64,000 nucleotides of DNA, from positions 1,240,001-1,304,000 of the forward strand of contig CAVZRL010000009.1 of the NCBI GenBank assembly GCA_963777775.1, in the 5' to 3' direction. The notes beneath the pieces were generated by a model. That model made no database searches, was not told the DNA's origin, and saw nothing but the letters and a program-made list of their open reading frames with translations. A program made the translations under genes and the position numbers. Source of the stretch: WHSW01 sp963777775. Its GTDB lineage: Bacteria; Actinomycetota; Thermoleophilia; Solirubrobacterales; 70-9. Positions 1 to 8,176 of the stretch are shown piece after piece (the stretch's first letter is position 1; each line of letters begins with the position of its first letter).

Positions 1-1295
1 GCGGCCGCGCCCTTGGCGCCGGAGTCGGGCAGCGCCGACTGGAAGATCGCGCTCGAGACCGCCAACAGCAGTGCCCCGGCGAGCACCCGGAGCATCGCCA
101 GCACCCCGGAGGCGATGCCCGCCTTCGAGCGCGGCATCGCCGCCATCGCGGCGACCGACATCGGGGCGTAGACGAGCGCCAGCGCGATCCCGAAGCAGAG
201 GAAGCCGGGGAGCAGCGCGAGGTAAGAGGCGGAGTCCTCGGCCAGCGCCTGGAGCACGAGGCCCGCGATCCCGAACAGCATCCCGGCCGTCATCGTCACG
301 CGTGGCCCGAGACGATCGATCAGCCGGCCCGAGAACGGCGAGAAGGCGACCATCGGAGCGGTGATCGGAAGCACCATCGCTCCCGCCGCCGCCGCCGAGT
401 AGCCGAGCTCGTCCTGTAGGTACTGAGGCTGGAAGAACATCACCGCCCAATAGGAGCCGACCAGCGCGAAGGCGGCGGCGCTGGCGCCGAGATAGGGACG
501 GTTGTGGAACAGCGTGAAGTCGACCAGCGGGTCCTCGCGCCGGCGCTCGAGCAGGCAGAACCCGCAGAGGACCGCGCCGCCGCCGCCGAGCAGCGCCAGC
601 GTCCGGGCCGAGCCCCAGCCCCACTCGTCCGCCTCGACGAGCCCGAAGACGACCGCCGTGAGCCCGACCGCGAGCACGACAACGCCCGCCAAGTCGACCC
701 GGCGCGGGGCGTCGGGATCGCGCGACTCCTCGCCGCGCGCGAGCAGGATCGCGATCCCCGCGGCGGCCACCGGGACGTTGATGAAGAAGATCCAGCGCCA
801 GCTCGCCGCCTCGATCAGCAGGCCGCCGATCAGCGGTCCGACCGCGAGCGCGATCGCCGAGACGGCGGCCCACACGCCGAGCGCTCGCGCCTGCTGGTCT
901 GGCGGGAAGGCATGCGCGGTGAGCGCCAGCGAGAGCGAGAGGAGCGCCGCTCCGCCGATTCCCTGCACGACCCGCCCCGCGATCAGCATCCCCTCGGAGT
1001 CGGCGCTACCGGAGACCACCGAGCCGACCGCGAAGGCGACCATGCCGATCACGAAGACGAGCCGGCGGCCGCGAATGTCACCGAGCCGTCCGGCGGTGAT
1101 CACGGTCGCGGTCAGCGCCAGCAGGTAGGCGTTCTGGATCCACTGCAGGCCGTCGAGGCCGGTGTCGAGATCGGCCCGGATCGCCGGCAGCGCAAGCACG
1201 ACGACGGTCGAGTCGAGCATCAGCACGAACAGCCCTGCGCAGGAGCCGACCAGCACCCACCACGGGTTGGCCCGGCGCGGGGAAGCGGTCGGCAT
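1..1295 (-). CDS. DHA2-family (EmrB/QacA-type) MFS drug exporter, 3' end cut by window
   Basis: Membrane antiporter of the 14-TM DHA2 branch of the major facilitator superfamily, expected to expel drugs or other small molecules using the proton gradient. 431 codons are visible and the frame is still open at base 1, so the C-terminus is missing. The N-terminus has a hydrophobic helix followed by the DHA2 hallmark LDSTVVVLALPAI, then the loop motif GRLGDIRGRRLVF and the helix-5-type motif AVGPLIGGLL. The ATG at 1295 sits 6 nt after a TAGGCT -10 box, supporting this start. It is transcribed divergently from the betaine transporter operon. Family is clear; substrate cannot be told. Confidence 0.9.
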   Translation of the reverse strand, partial: MPTASPRRANPWWVLVGSCAGLFVLMLDSTVVVLALPAIRADLDTGLDGLQWIQNAYLLALTATVITAGRLGDIRGRRLVFVIGMVAFAVGSVVSGSADSEGMLIAGRVVQGIGGAALLSLSLALTAHAFPPDQQARALGVWAAVSAIALAVGPLIGGLLIEAASWRWIFFINVPVAAAGIAILLARGEESRDPDAPRRVDLAGVVVLAVGLTAVVFGLVEADEWGWGSARTLALLGGGGAVLCGFCLLERRREDPLVDFTLFHNRPYLGASAAAFALVGSYWAVMFFQPQYLQDELGYSAAAAGAMVLPITAPMVAFSPFSGRLIDRLGPRVTMTAGMLFGIAGLVLQALAEDSASYLALLPGFLCFGIALALVYAPMSVAAMAAMPRSKAGIASGVLAMLRVLAGALLLAVSSAIFQSALPDSGAKGAA

Positions 1296-1301
1296 CGCGC
1301 G

Positions 1302-1307
1302 AGCCTA
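1302..1307 (-). promoter_or_regulatory. -10 box TAGGCT, leaderless-type promoter of the MFS gene
   Basis: TAGGCT on the minus strand ends 6 nt before the ATG at 1295, so the transcript should begin at or within a base or two of the start codon. Confidence 0.6.
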
Positions 1308-1338
1308 GATGCTCTGGTTCGCGACTCGGCCCGACGGG

Positions 1339-1344
1339 TAGGAT
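1339..1344 (+). promoter_or_regulatory. -10 box TAGGAT upstream of opuCA
   Basis: TAGGAT lies 9 nt before the GTG at 1354; a near-leaderless start of the betaine transporter operon is expected. Confidence 0.5.
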
Positions 1345-1353
1345 CGCGGGCCA

Positions 1354-2541
1354 GTGGAACAGGGCACGAGCCCCAGAGCCGGCGGCGCGGAAGCTGTCTC
1401 GGTCGAGTTCCGCGCGGCGACCAAGGTCTACCCCGGCGCCGAGCGGCCGGCGGTCGATGAGCTCAGCCTCGAGGTCGGCGCCGGCGAGATCTGCGTCCTG
1501 GTCGGGCCGTCGGGGTGTGGCAAGACGACCGCGATGCGGATGGCCAACCGGATGGTCGAGATCACCGCGGGTGACGTGTTGATCGGCGAGCGCTCGGTCC
1601 GGGAGCGGTCGGCCGCCGAGCTGCGACGGGAGATCGGCTACGTGATCCAGCAGATCGGCCTCTTTCCGCATCGCACGATCGCCCAGAACATCGCCACCGT
1701 GCCCGGCCTGCTCGGCTGGGACCGCGCCCGCGCCGAGGAGCGCTCGCGGGAGCTGCTGGGGCTGATCGGGCTCGATGCCGAGATGGCCGATCGCTTTCCG
1801 GCCCAGCTCTCGGGCGGACAGCAGCAGCGGGTCGGCGTCGCCCGCGCGCTGGCGGCGAACCCGGCGGTGATGCTGATGGACGAGCCGTTCGGGGCGGTCG
1901 ACCCGATCAACCGCGAGCGGCTCCAGAACGAGTTCCTGCGCCTCCAGGCCGAGCTGCGCAAGACGATCCTCTTCGTCACCCACGACATCGACGAGGCGAT
2001 CAAGATGGGGGACCGGATCGCGATCCTGCGCGAAGGGGGCAAGCTGGCGCAGTACGCGACTCCGGCCGAGCTGCTGATGGCCCCGGCTGACGGGTTCGTC
2101 GAGGACTTCGTCGGTGCCGACCGGGCGCTCAAGCGGCTGGCCCTGATGCGGGTCGCCGACATCGACCTCTGGCAGGCGCCGCTCGCCTTCGTCGGCCAGG
2201 CCACGGCCGAGGTGCGGGCGAAGCTCGCGGGTGCCGAGGTGCCGCACGCGCTCGTGGTCGACTCCGAGCGCCGCCCGCTGGGCTGGCTTTCGCAGGCCGA
2301 CCTGGCGGGAGCGACGGTTCCAGCCCGCCCCGACACCTCGCCTGATCCGCTGCTCGAGATCGACGACGTGATGCGCGACGCGCTCTCGGACCTGCTCCAG
2401 GCCGAGACCCGCTATGCGCCGGTCGTCGATGCACAGGGGCGGATCGCGGGCGTGCTCTCGGTCGAGATCATCTCCGAGTTCCTGACCTCCGACGAGGCGC
2501 TGGTCGAGGAGCATCCGGCGGCCGAGCGGCCGCAGGTGTAG
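1354..2541 (+). CDS. opuCA: glycine betaine/carnitine/choline ABC transporter ATP-binding protein with CBS domains
   Basis: Cytoplasmic ATPase that powers uptake of compatible solutes or choline-like quaternary amines. Of 395 residues the first ~240 form an ABC domain: Walker A GPSGCGKTT (51-59), signature LSGGQQQ (152-158), Walker B with VMLMDEPFGAVD (172-183). The remainder resembles the CBS-domain pair of OpuCA/ProV-type ATPases, which senses ionic strength in characterised members. It heads a four-gene operon with two permeases and a lipoprotein. GTG start chosen because it follows a TAGGAT box and begins directly before the domain. Osmoprotectant uptake is the family expectation; the exact substrate is inferred. 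Confidence 0.92.
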   Translation: MEQGTSPRAGGAEAVSVEFRAATKVYPGAERPAVDELSLEVGAGEICVLVGPSGCGKTTAMRMANRMVEITAGDVLIGERSVRERSAAELRREIGYVIQQIGLFPHRTIAQNIATVPGLLGWDRARAEERSRELLGLIGLDAEMADRFPAQLSGGQQQRVGVARALAANPAVMLMDEPFGAVDPINRERLQNEFLRLQAELRKTILFVTHDIDEAIKMGDRIAILREGGKLAQYATPAELLMAPADGFVEDFVGADRALKRLALMRVADIDLWQAPLAFVGQATAEVRAKLAGAEVPHALVVDSERRPLGWLSQADLAGATVPARPDTSPDPLLEIDDVMRDALSDLLQAETRYAPVVDAQGRIAGVLSVEIISEFLTSDEALVEEHPAAERPQV

Positions 2542-2545
2542 AGCC

Positions 2546-3280
2546 GTGCTCGGTTCGCTGGCGACCGTGCTGCCGCTCGCCCAGGACGGCGGTTTCGTCC
2601 GCGACCCGGCTGAGGCCGGGACCGAGTGCGTGGCGGAGAACGACACCGTCTGCGTCGGCTGGGCGATCGACAACTTCGACCGCTACGTGACCCCGACGCT
2701 CGAGCATCTGGTCCTGGTCCTGGTCCCGGTCACGGTCGGGTTCGTGATCGCGCTCGCGATGGCGCTGCTCTCGCACCGCCGCCGCTGGCTGGTGCCGACC
2801 TTCACCGGCGCCACCGGGGTGATCTACACGATCCCGAGCATCGCCCTGTTCCTGATCCTGCTCCCGGTCACCGGTCGCGGGACGCTGACCGCGATCATCG
2901 CGCTCACCCTCTACACGCTGCAGATCATCTACCGCAACATCGTCACCGGGCTCGCCAACGTCCCTGAGGCGGCCAAGGACGCCGGCAGGGGGATGGGGAT
3001 GACCGGTCGCCAGCTCCTGTGGAGGGTCGAGCTGCCGCTGGCCGTGCCGGAGATCATCGCGGGGTTGCGGATCGCGACCGTCTCCACGGTCGCGATCGCG
3101 ACCCTGGCGGTGTTCGCGGGCGCCGGCGGGCTCGGCGCCGAGCTCTACGGCGACCTCACCTTCAAGACCGGGATCGTGGTCTGCGGGTCGATCGCGATCG
3201 CGATGGCGATCGGCTTCGATGTGATCTACCTCGCGATCCAGCGCCTGCTCTCCCCGTGGCGAAGGGTGAGGCCGGCATGA
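2546..3280 (+). CDS. opuCB: OpuC-type ABC transporter permease 1
   Basis: Integral membrane permease of 244 aa in the ProW/OpuCB family. It has about six hydrophobic segments and the binding-protein-dependent transport motif near EAAKDAGRGMGMTGRQLLWRVELPLA, the loop that contacts the ATPase. An extracytoplasmic N-terminal stretch of ~50 residues precedes the first membrane segment. GTG start lies 4 nt after the opuCA stop, so translation is probably coupled. It pairs with the following permease to form a heterodimeric channel. Confidence 0.9.
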   Translation: MLGSLATVLPLAQDGGFVRDPAEAGTECVAENDTVCVGWAIDNFDRYVTPTLEHLVLVLVPVTVGFVIALAMALLSHRRRWLVPTFTGATGVIYTIPSIALFLILLPVTGRGTLTAIIALTLYTLQIIYRNIVTGLANVPEAAKDAGRGMGMTGRQLLWRVELPLAVPEIIAGLRIATVSTVAIATLAVFAGAGGLGAELYGDLTFKTGIVVCGSIAIAMAIGFDVIYLAIQRLLSPWRRVRPA

Positions 3281-4014
3281 GCGGGTTGGTCGTCGGCTCG
3301 GTGATCGACTCGTTCGCGAACGCGATCGAGTTCATCTTCGAGCCTCAGCAGGGACCCCGGGCCGCGGCCGACGAGGTCGGCGGCCTGGCGCAGGTCTGGG
3401 AGCTGATGTGGACGCAGATCTGGATCAGCGCCCTGGCGCTCGCGATCGCCTGCGCGATCGCGATTCCCGTCGGCCTCTATCTCGGGCACCGGGGGAGCGG
3501 GGAGCTGCTCGCGGTCGCGATCGGCAACGCCGGCCGCGCGATCCCCGAGCTGGTCCTGATCGCGGCGATGGCGGCGTTCATCGGCGTCGGCGTGCTCAAC
3601 GTGACGATCGCGCTGATGATCCTCGGGATCCCCCCGATCCTCACGAACACGTTCGTCGGCGTGCGCCAGGTCGATCGCGGCGCGGTCGAGGCGGCGCGGG
3701 GGATGGGGATGACCGAGCTCGAGGTGATTCGCCGGGTCGAGCTGCCACTCGCGGTGCCGACACTGATGAGCGGGGTGCGCACCGGGGCGATCACGATCGT
3801 CGCCACGGCGACGATCGCGCCGCTCGCGGGGGTGCTGACGCTCGGCGACTTCATCATCAACCGCGGGGTCTACGGCGAGGAGGGCGTGCTGGCGGGGGCG
3901 ATCCTCGTCGCCCTGCTCGCGCTCGCGTTCGAGCTGGCGCTTGCGGGCCTGCAACGGCTGCTGACCCCAAGGGGTCTGGAGCTGCAACGCGACCCCGCCC
4001 GCGCAACCGCGTAG
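3277..4014 (+). CDS. opuCD: OpuC-type ABC transporter permease 2
   Basis: Second permease of the transporter, 245 aa. The ATG overlaps the stop of the upstream permease in an ATGA arrangement, so the two are translationally coupled. Like its partner it carries the ATPase-contact loop (EAARGMGMTELEVIRRVELPLA in pieces) and multiple membrane segments starting near residue 45. An amphipathic/periplasmic N-terminal section of ~35 residues comes first. A longer upstream in-frame extension exists but lies entirely inside the previous gene and is rejected. Confidence 0.9.
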   Translation: MSGLVVGSVIDSFANAIEFIFEPQQGPRAAADEVGGLAQVWELMWTQIWISALALAIACAIAIPVGLYLGHRGSGELLAVAIGNAGRAIPELVLIAAMAAFIGVGVLNVTIALMILGIPPILTNTFVGVRQVDRGAVEAARGMGMTELEVIRRVELPLAVPTLMSGVRTGAITIVATATIAPLAGVLTLGDFIINRGVYGEEGVLAGAILVALLALAFELALAGLQRLLTPRGLELQRDPARATA

Positions 4015-4070
4015 GATCACCGGACCGCGAAAATCGCGGAAGGTCACCTAAGAGGGAGGATCACCCCAAG

Positions 4071-5057
4071 ATGAGCTCCACCGCCCGATACAAGGGGCTA
4101 TTCGCCTTGCTCGCCGCGCTCGTGCTCGCGCTCGCGGTCGCCGCCTGCGGCGACGACGAGGACGACGACTCGGGCGACACCGGCACCGAGACCTCCTCGA
4201 CCGCGATCGAGGAGAACCCCGACAACAACGGCGTCGCGCTGACGGTCGGCTCGAAGAACTTCACCGAGCAGATCGTGCTCGGCGAGATCTACGCCCAAGG
4301 GCTCGAGGCGGCCGGCTACGACGTCTCCACCGATCTCAACCTCGGTGACGAGTTCGTCGCCCTGAAGGCGCTCGAGAACGGCGAGATCAGCGGCTACCCG
4401 GAGTACACCTCCACCGCTCTGACCTCGTTCTTCGACACCGCGCCCGAGGATGTGCCCGGGGATCCGCAGGAGGCGCTCGACCAGGCGCAGCCGGACTTCG
4501 AGGCGAAGAGCCTGGTCGCCTACCCGCCGACCCCGTTCTCGTCCGCGAACGCGGTGGGGATGCTCGCCTCGAAGGCCGACGAGCTCGGGATCAGCTCGAT
4601 CTCCGACCTCGAGCAGAACCAGGACCTGACCCTCTACGGCTCGCCCGAGTGCCGGCAGCGGATCGACTGCCTCGCCGGCCTCGAGGAGTACTACGGGCTC
4701 ACCGGCCTGCGTGAGAACTTCACGCCGGTCGACATCGCCCTGCGCTATGAGGTGCTCGACAAGGGAGACGCCGACCTCTCGATCCTGTTCACGACCGACG
4801 CGCAGCTGTTCGTCTCCGAGGACTACACGATCCTCGAGGATGACCAGGGCGTGCTCCCGGCCGGCAACGTGACCTTCGTCGCCAGCCAGGAGGCGGTCGA
4901 CGAGGCCGGCGCGGATTTCGGCGAGACGATCGAGAACGTGCAGTCCAACCTCTCGCTCGAGGTGATGCAGGAGCTCAACGCCCGGGTCGACATCGACAAG
5001 GAAAAGCCCGAGGACGTCGCCGCCGACTACCTGACGGAGTTCGGCTACACCGGATAG
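4071..5057 (+). CDS. opuCC: glycine betaine/choline-binding lipoprotein
   Basis: Solute-binding protein of the OpuC system, 328 aa, exported and lipid-anchored. The signal peptide ends in a lipobox (VAAC, Cys26), followed by a very acidic linker of Asp/Glu/Ser/Thr (27-50). The mature domain starts with LTVGSKNFTEQ, typical of OpuAC-type quaternary-amine binding proteins, and has the YPEYTSTALTSF segment of the family. A good Shine-Dalgarno (GGGAGGA) precedes the ATG. The 56-nt gap from the permease gene is longer than elsewhere in the operon, which may allow separate control of the abundant binding protein. Confidence 0.93.
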   Translation: MSSTARYKGLFALLAALVLALAVAACGDDEDDDSGDTGTETSSTAIEENPDNNGVALTVGSKNFTEQIVLGEIYAQGLEAAGYDVSTDLNLGDEFVALKALENGEISGYPEYTSTALTSFFDTAPEDVPGDPQEALDQAQPDFEAKSLVAYPPTPFSSANAVGMLASKADELGISSISDLEQNQDLTLYGSPECRQRIDCLAGLEEYYGLTGLRENFTPVDIALRYEVLDKGDADLSILFTTDAQLFVSEDYTILEDDQGVLPAGNVTFVASQEAVDEAGADFGETIENVQSNLSLEVMQELNARVDIDKEKPEDVAADYLTEFGYTG

Positions 5058-5108
5058 CCGACAGACATACGAGTTCGCCGCGGCGGCAAACCGGGTAGGC
5101 GAGGACCC

Positions 5109-5759
5109 GTGGCCGCCGCGGCGATACTCGACATCGACGGGACGCTGGTCGACTCCAACTACCAGCACGCGATCGCCTGGCATCGCGCCTTTCGCGAGCA
5201 CGGGCTGACGTTGCCGCTCTGGCGACTGCACCGCCACATCGGGATCGGCGGCGATCAGTTCGTCGCCGCGGTCGCCGGGACCGAGTTCGAGCAGGGCTGC
5301 GGTGACGCCGTCAGGGAGGCCGAGGCGCGGTTCTTCGCCGAGCTGATCGACGAGGTCCGACCGCTCGACCGCGCGCGCGACCTGATCCGGGAGCTGAAGC
5401 GCCGCGACCACCGCGTCGTCCTCGCCAGCTCGGCGAAGGCGCCCGATGCCGAGCGCTTCGTCGACCTGCTCGAGGTCCGCGAGGCGGTCGATGCCTGGAC
5501 GACCTCGGCCGACGTCGATCGGTCCAAGCCGGCCCCCGACCTGGTCGCGACCGCGGTCGGGCGGGCGGGAGGGGCGCCGGCGGTGATGGTGGGCGACACG
5601 ACCTGGGACGTGGAGGCGGCCGCGCGGGCCGGGCTGGAGACGATCTGCGTGCTCACCGGGGGTTTCGGCGCGGGGGAGTTGATGGGGGCGGGCGCGCTCG
5701 CCGTCTACGAGTCCCCGGGCGCCCTGCTCGAGTCGCTGGACTCGACCCCGCTGCGCTGA
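5109..5759 (+). CDS. HAD-family phosphatase (phosphoglycolate phosphatase / beta-phosphoglucomutase-like)
   Basis: Soluble 216-aa haloacid-dehalogenase-fold hydrolase. Motif I is DIDGTLVDS (8-16), with both catalytic aspartates; motif II is the Ser in VVLASSAK; the Lys of motif III is in DRSKPAPD; motif IV is VMVGDTTWDVEAA. The helical cap between motif I and II is of the C1 type found in phosphoglycolate phosphatases and phosphoglucomutases. GTG start. No neighbour gives away the substrate, so only the reaction class (phosphate monoester hydrolysis or phosphotransfer) is supported. Confidence 0.85.
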   Translation: MAAAAILDIDGTLVDSNYQHAIAWHRAFREHGLTLPLWRLHRHIGIGGDQFVAAVAGTEFEQGCGDAVREAEARFFAELIDEVRPLDRARDLIRELKRRDHRVVLASSAKAPDAERFVDLLEVREAVDAWTTSADVDRSKPAPDLVATAVGRAGGAPAVMVGDTTWDVEAAARAGLETICVLTGGFGAGELMGAGALAVYESPGALLESLDSTPLR

Positions 5760-5774
5760 TCGTCCCGACGGCCA

Positions 5775-5780
5775 TAGGCT
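5775..5780 (+). promoter_or_regulatory. -10 box TAGGCT, leaderless-type promoter of the wax ester synthase gene
   Basis: TAGGCT ends 6 nt before the GTG at 5787. Confidence 0.55.
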
Positions 5781-5786
5781 GAGCAG

Positions 5787-7079
5787 GTGGGCGAGGACGC
5801 CGCAGACCTGAGCCCGGACGACGCAGCGATCCTGGCGCTCGAGTCCCGCGCGATCGCCGGTCACACGCTGAAGCTCTGCCTGCTCGGCCCGTCCGGCGAG
5901 CCGCTCGATCTCGAGGCGCTGCGGGCCAGCGTCGGCGAGCGCCTCGCGGCCGAGCCGCTTGGCCGGATGCGGGTCGAGCGGGCGGGCGCCCGACCGCGCT
6001 GGGTGCCCGACGAGGGCTTCGACGTCGCTGCCCACGTCGGCCGGCGCGAGCTCGGCCCGGAGCTCGACGAGGAGGCGCTGCGCAGGGCGGCCGGCGAGCT
6101 GATGGCCGAGCGGCTCGATCACGACCGGCCGCTGTGGCGCCTCGACGTCGTCGGCCCGCTGGCAGACGGGCGCGAGGCGATCGTGGCGCGAATCCACCAC
6201 GCGATGGCGGACGGGATCAGCTCGGTGCGCTTCCTCGATGCGGTGCTCTGGGACGTGGCCACCGATTCCCCGGAGCCGGCAGAACGGCGCCGGGTCGCGC
6301 CCCCCACGGGGGCGACGAAGCCGTCGCCCCTCCGCGAGGCGAGCCGGTTGCCCGGCGCGATCCGCCGCGAGCTCGGCGCCCTCGCCTCGCGCTCGCCGCT
6401 CGACCGCGAGATCGGCGCCGCGCGCGAGCTCGGCGTCGCCGGCGCGCCGCTCACGGACCTGAAGCGGATCGGCGCCGCGCGCCCGGACCGAGCGACGGTC
6501 AACGACGTTCTGCTCGCGGCGGTCGCGGGCGGCCTGCGCGCGTGGCTCGGCGGCGATCGCCGCCTGCCGAGGCTCCGCGCCCAGGTCCCGGTCAGTCTGC
6601 ACCACCGAGACGAGGAGCCCGGTCAGCTCGGCAACCGCGACTCGTTCCTGAACGTGGACCTGCCGCTCGCCGAGCCGGACCCGCGCGCCCGCCTGGACGC
6701 GGTCAGGGCCGAGACCGCGAAGCGAAAGCAGCTCGGCGACGCCGCCGAGCTCTACGACTTCTTCCACGCGCTCGCCAGGTTCAAGCACCTCGCCGGGGCC
6801 GCCGAGCGGGTGGCGGCGAGCCCACACGAGTTCAGCCTCTCGATCTCCAACGTGCCCGGCCCGCCGGCAGCCGTGGAGGTCCTCGGCCGCCCGGTCGAGC
6901 GCCTCTATTCGGTCGCTGAGCCGGCCGAGCACCACGCCCTGCGCGTCTCGGCGGTCTCCTGCGCCGGCGAGCTCGGGATCGGCCTCTGCACCGACCCCGA
7001 GGCGCTGCCCGGGGTGGTGGCGCTGGCCGAGGCGATCGACGGATCGCTGGCCGAGCTTCGCCGGGCGACGATCGAATAA
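5787..7079 (+). CDS. wax ester synthase / diacylglycerol acyltransferase (WS/DGAT)
   Basis: Acyltransferase of the bifunctional WS/DGAT family, which makes triacylglycerol or wax esters from acyl-CoA at the membrane face and lipid-droplet surface. Of 430 residues, the catalytic HHxxxDG motif is HHAMADG (137-143). Downstream are the ND motif in TVNDVLLAAVAGG and the late SNVPGP segment, both typical of the family. It is a little shorter than many actinobacterial members (~450-470 aa). Together with the beta-oxidation genes near 45-57 kb it suggests a lipid-storing organism. Confidence 0.9.
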   Translation: MGEDAADLSPDDAAILALESRAIAGHTLKLCLLGPSGEPLDLEALRASVGERLAAEPLGRMRVERAGARPRWVPDEGFDVAAHVGRRELGPELDEEALRRAAGELMAERLDHDRPLWRLDVVGPLADGREAIVARIHHAMADGISSVRFLDAVLWDVATDSPEPAERRRVAPPTGATKPSPLREASRLPGAIRRELGALASRSPLDREIGAARELGVAGAPLTDLKRIGAARPDRATVNDVLLAAVAGGLRAWLGGDRRLPRLRAQVPVSLHHRDEEPGQLGNRDSFLNVDLPLAEPDPRARLDAVRAETAKRKQLGDAAELYDFFHALARFKHLAGAAERVAASPHEFSLSISNVPGPPAAVEVLGRPVERLYSVAEPAEHHALRVSAVSCAGELGIGLCTDPEALPGVVALAEAIDGSLAELRRATIE

Positions 7080-7082
7080 CGT
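7077..7082 (+). promoter_or_regulatory. possible -10 box TAACGT before the LLM oxidoreductase
   Basis: TAACGT overlaps the stop codon of the upstream gene and ends 8 nt before the ATG at 7091. It could be an internal leaderless promoter or chance. Confidence 0.35.
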
Positions 7083-7090
7083 CCGCGGCG

Positions 7091-8158
7091 ATGGACCTGA
7101 AGCTCGGGATCAACCTCGGCTACTGGGGAATCGGCCCGAAGGGCCCCGAGGCGGTCGAGCTCGTGCACGCCGCCGAGGCCAAGGGATTCGACTCGGTCTG
7201 GGTCGCCGAGTCCTACGGCTCGGACTGCGTCTCGATCCTCGGCTGGCTCGCGGGGCAGACCGAGACGATCAAGCTCGGTGCCGCGATCATGCAGGTCCCC
7301 GCCCGCCCGCCCGCCGCTGCGGCGATGGCCGGGGCGACGATCGACGCTCTCTCCGACGGCCGGTTCATCTTCGGCTTCGGCCCCTCGGGGCCGCAGGTAT
7401 CCGAGGGCTGGTACGGCGTCCCCTACGCGAAGCCGTGGGGACGCACCCGCGAGTACATCGAGGTCGTGCGAGAGATCATCAGCCGCCAGGGGCCGCTCGA
7501 GCACGAGGGACCGCACTACCGGCTCCCGATCGAGGGCGGGACTGGGCAGGGCAAGGCCCTGAAGCTCAACTTCCACCCGGTCCGCGACGAGATCCCGGTC
7601 TTCGTCGGCGCGATCGGGCGCAAGTCGGTCGAGATGGCGGCCGAGATCTGCGACGGCTGGATCCCGATCTTCTTCAGCGCCGACGCCTTCGAGCAGACCT
7701 GGGGCGAGCATCTCGAGGCGGGGTTCGCCAAGGGCGGGCGCTCGCGCGCAGACCTCGAGGTCTCGCCCTCGCTCTCGGTGGCGATCGACGGCGACCTCGA
7801 CGCCGCCCGCGGGATCGTCAAGGCGGGCCTGCTGCTCTATCTCGGCGGGATGGGCTCCAGGGAGACCAACTTCTACGTCGACCTCACGCACCGCTTCGGC
7901 TTCGGCGAGGTCGCCGACGAGGTCCAGCAGCTCTACTTGGCCGGCAAGCGCGAGGACGCCTACGCCGCGATCCCCGACGAGCTGGTCGACGCCACCGCCC
8001 TGGTCGGCAGCGAGGACGAGGTCGCGGCGCGGATCGAGAAGCTCGGCGCCGCCGGGGTCGATCGCCTGATCTGCGCCCCGGTCCACCTCGACGCGGGCGA
8101 GCGCATGCACACGGTCGAGCGTCTGGCCGACCTGGTCGGCGCACGGTCGCCCGCCTGA
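7091..8158 (+). CDS. LLM-class F420-dependent oxidoreductase (Rv3520c-like)
   Basis: Luciferase-like monooxygenase-fold enzyme of 355 aa, expected to use coenzyme F420 in a hydride transfer. It starts with the beta-strand LGINLGYWGIGP and continues with FDSVWVAESYGSD, the pattern of the mycobacterial Rv3520c group (TIGR03559). The conserved sequence RFIFGFGPSGPQV and the C-terminal section ending in VERLADLVGAR cover the full TIM barrel. It starts 11 nt after the wax ester synthase. Substrate unknown; the F420 rather than FMN assignment is by family resemblance. Confidence 0.85.
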   Translation: MDLKLGINLGYWGIGPKGPEAVELVHAAEAKGFDSVWVAESYGSDCVSILGWLAGQTETIKLGAAIMQVPARPPAAAAMAGATIDALSDGRFIFGFGPSGPQVSEGWYGVPYAKPWGRTREYIEVVREIISRQGPLEHEGPHYRLPIEGGTGQGKALKLNFHPVRDEIPVFVGAIGRKSVEMAAEICDGWIPIFFSADAFEQTWGEHLEAGFAKGGRSRADLEVSPSLSVAIDGDLDAARGIVKAGLLLYLGGMGSRETNFYVDLTHRFGFGEVADEVQQLYLAGKREDAYAAIPDELVDATALVGSEDEVAARIEKLGAAGVDRLICAPVHLDAGERMHTVERLADLVGARSPA

Positions 8159-8176
8159 CCCGGCTTTGACCAGGGA

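Noticed and set aside
3180..3480. Dense GCGATCGC-like octamers resembling cyanobacterial HIP1
   Set aside because: They fall on GCG-ATC-GC codon pairs (Ala-Ile) in membrane-protein genes and follow from codon bias.
4098..6935. Very long open frame on the minus strand (945 codons), and similar ones at 22041-24776 and 46800-49079
   Set aside because: These antisense frames arise because high-GC coding sequence rarely forms stops in certain frames; the plus-strand genes (or pepA alone) have clear domains, while the antisense products are low-complexity Arg/Asp/Glu/Leu-rich.
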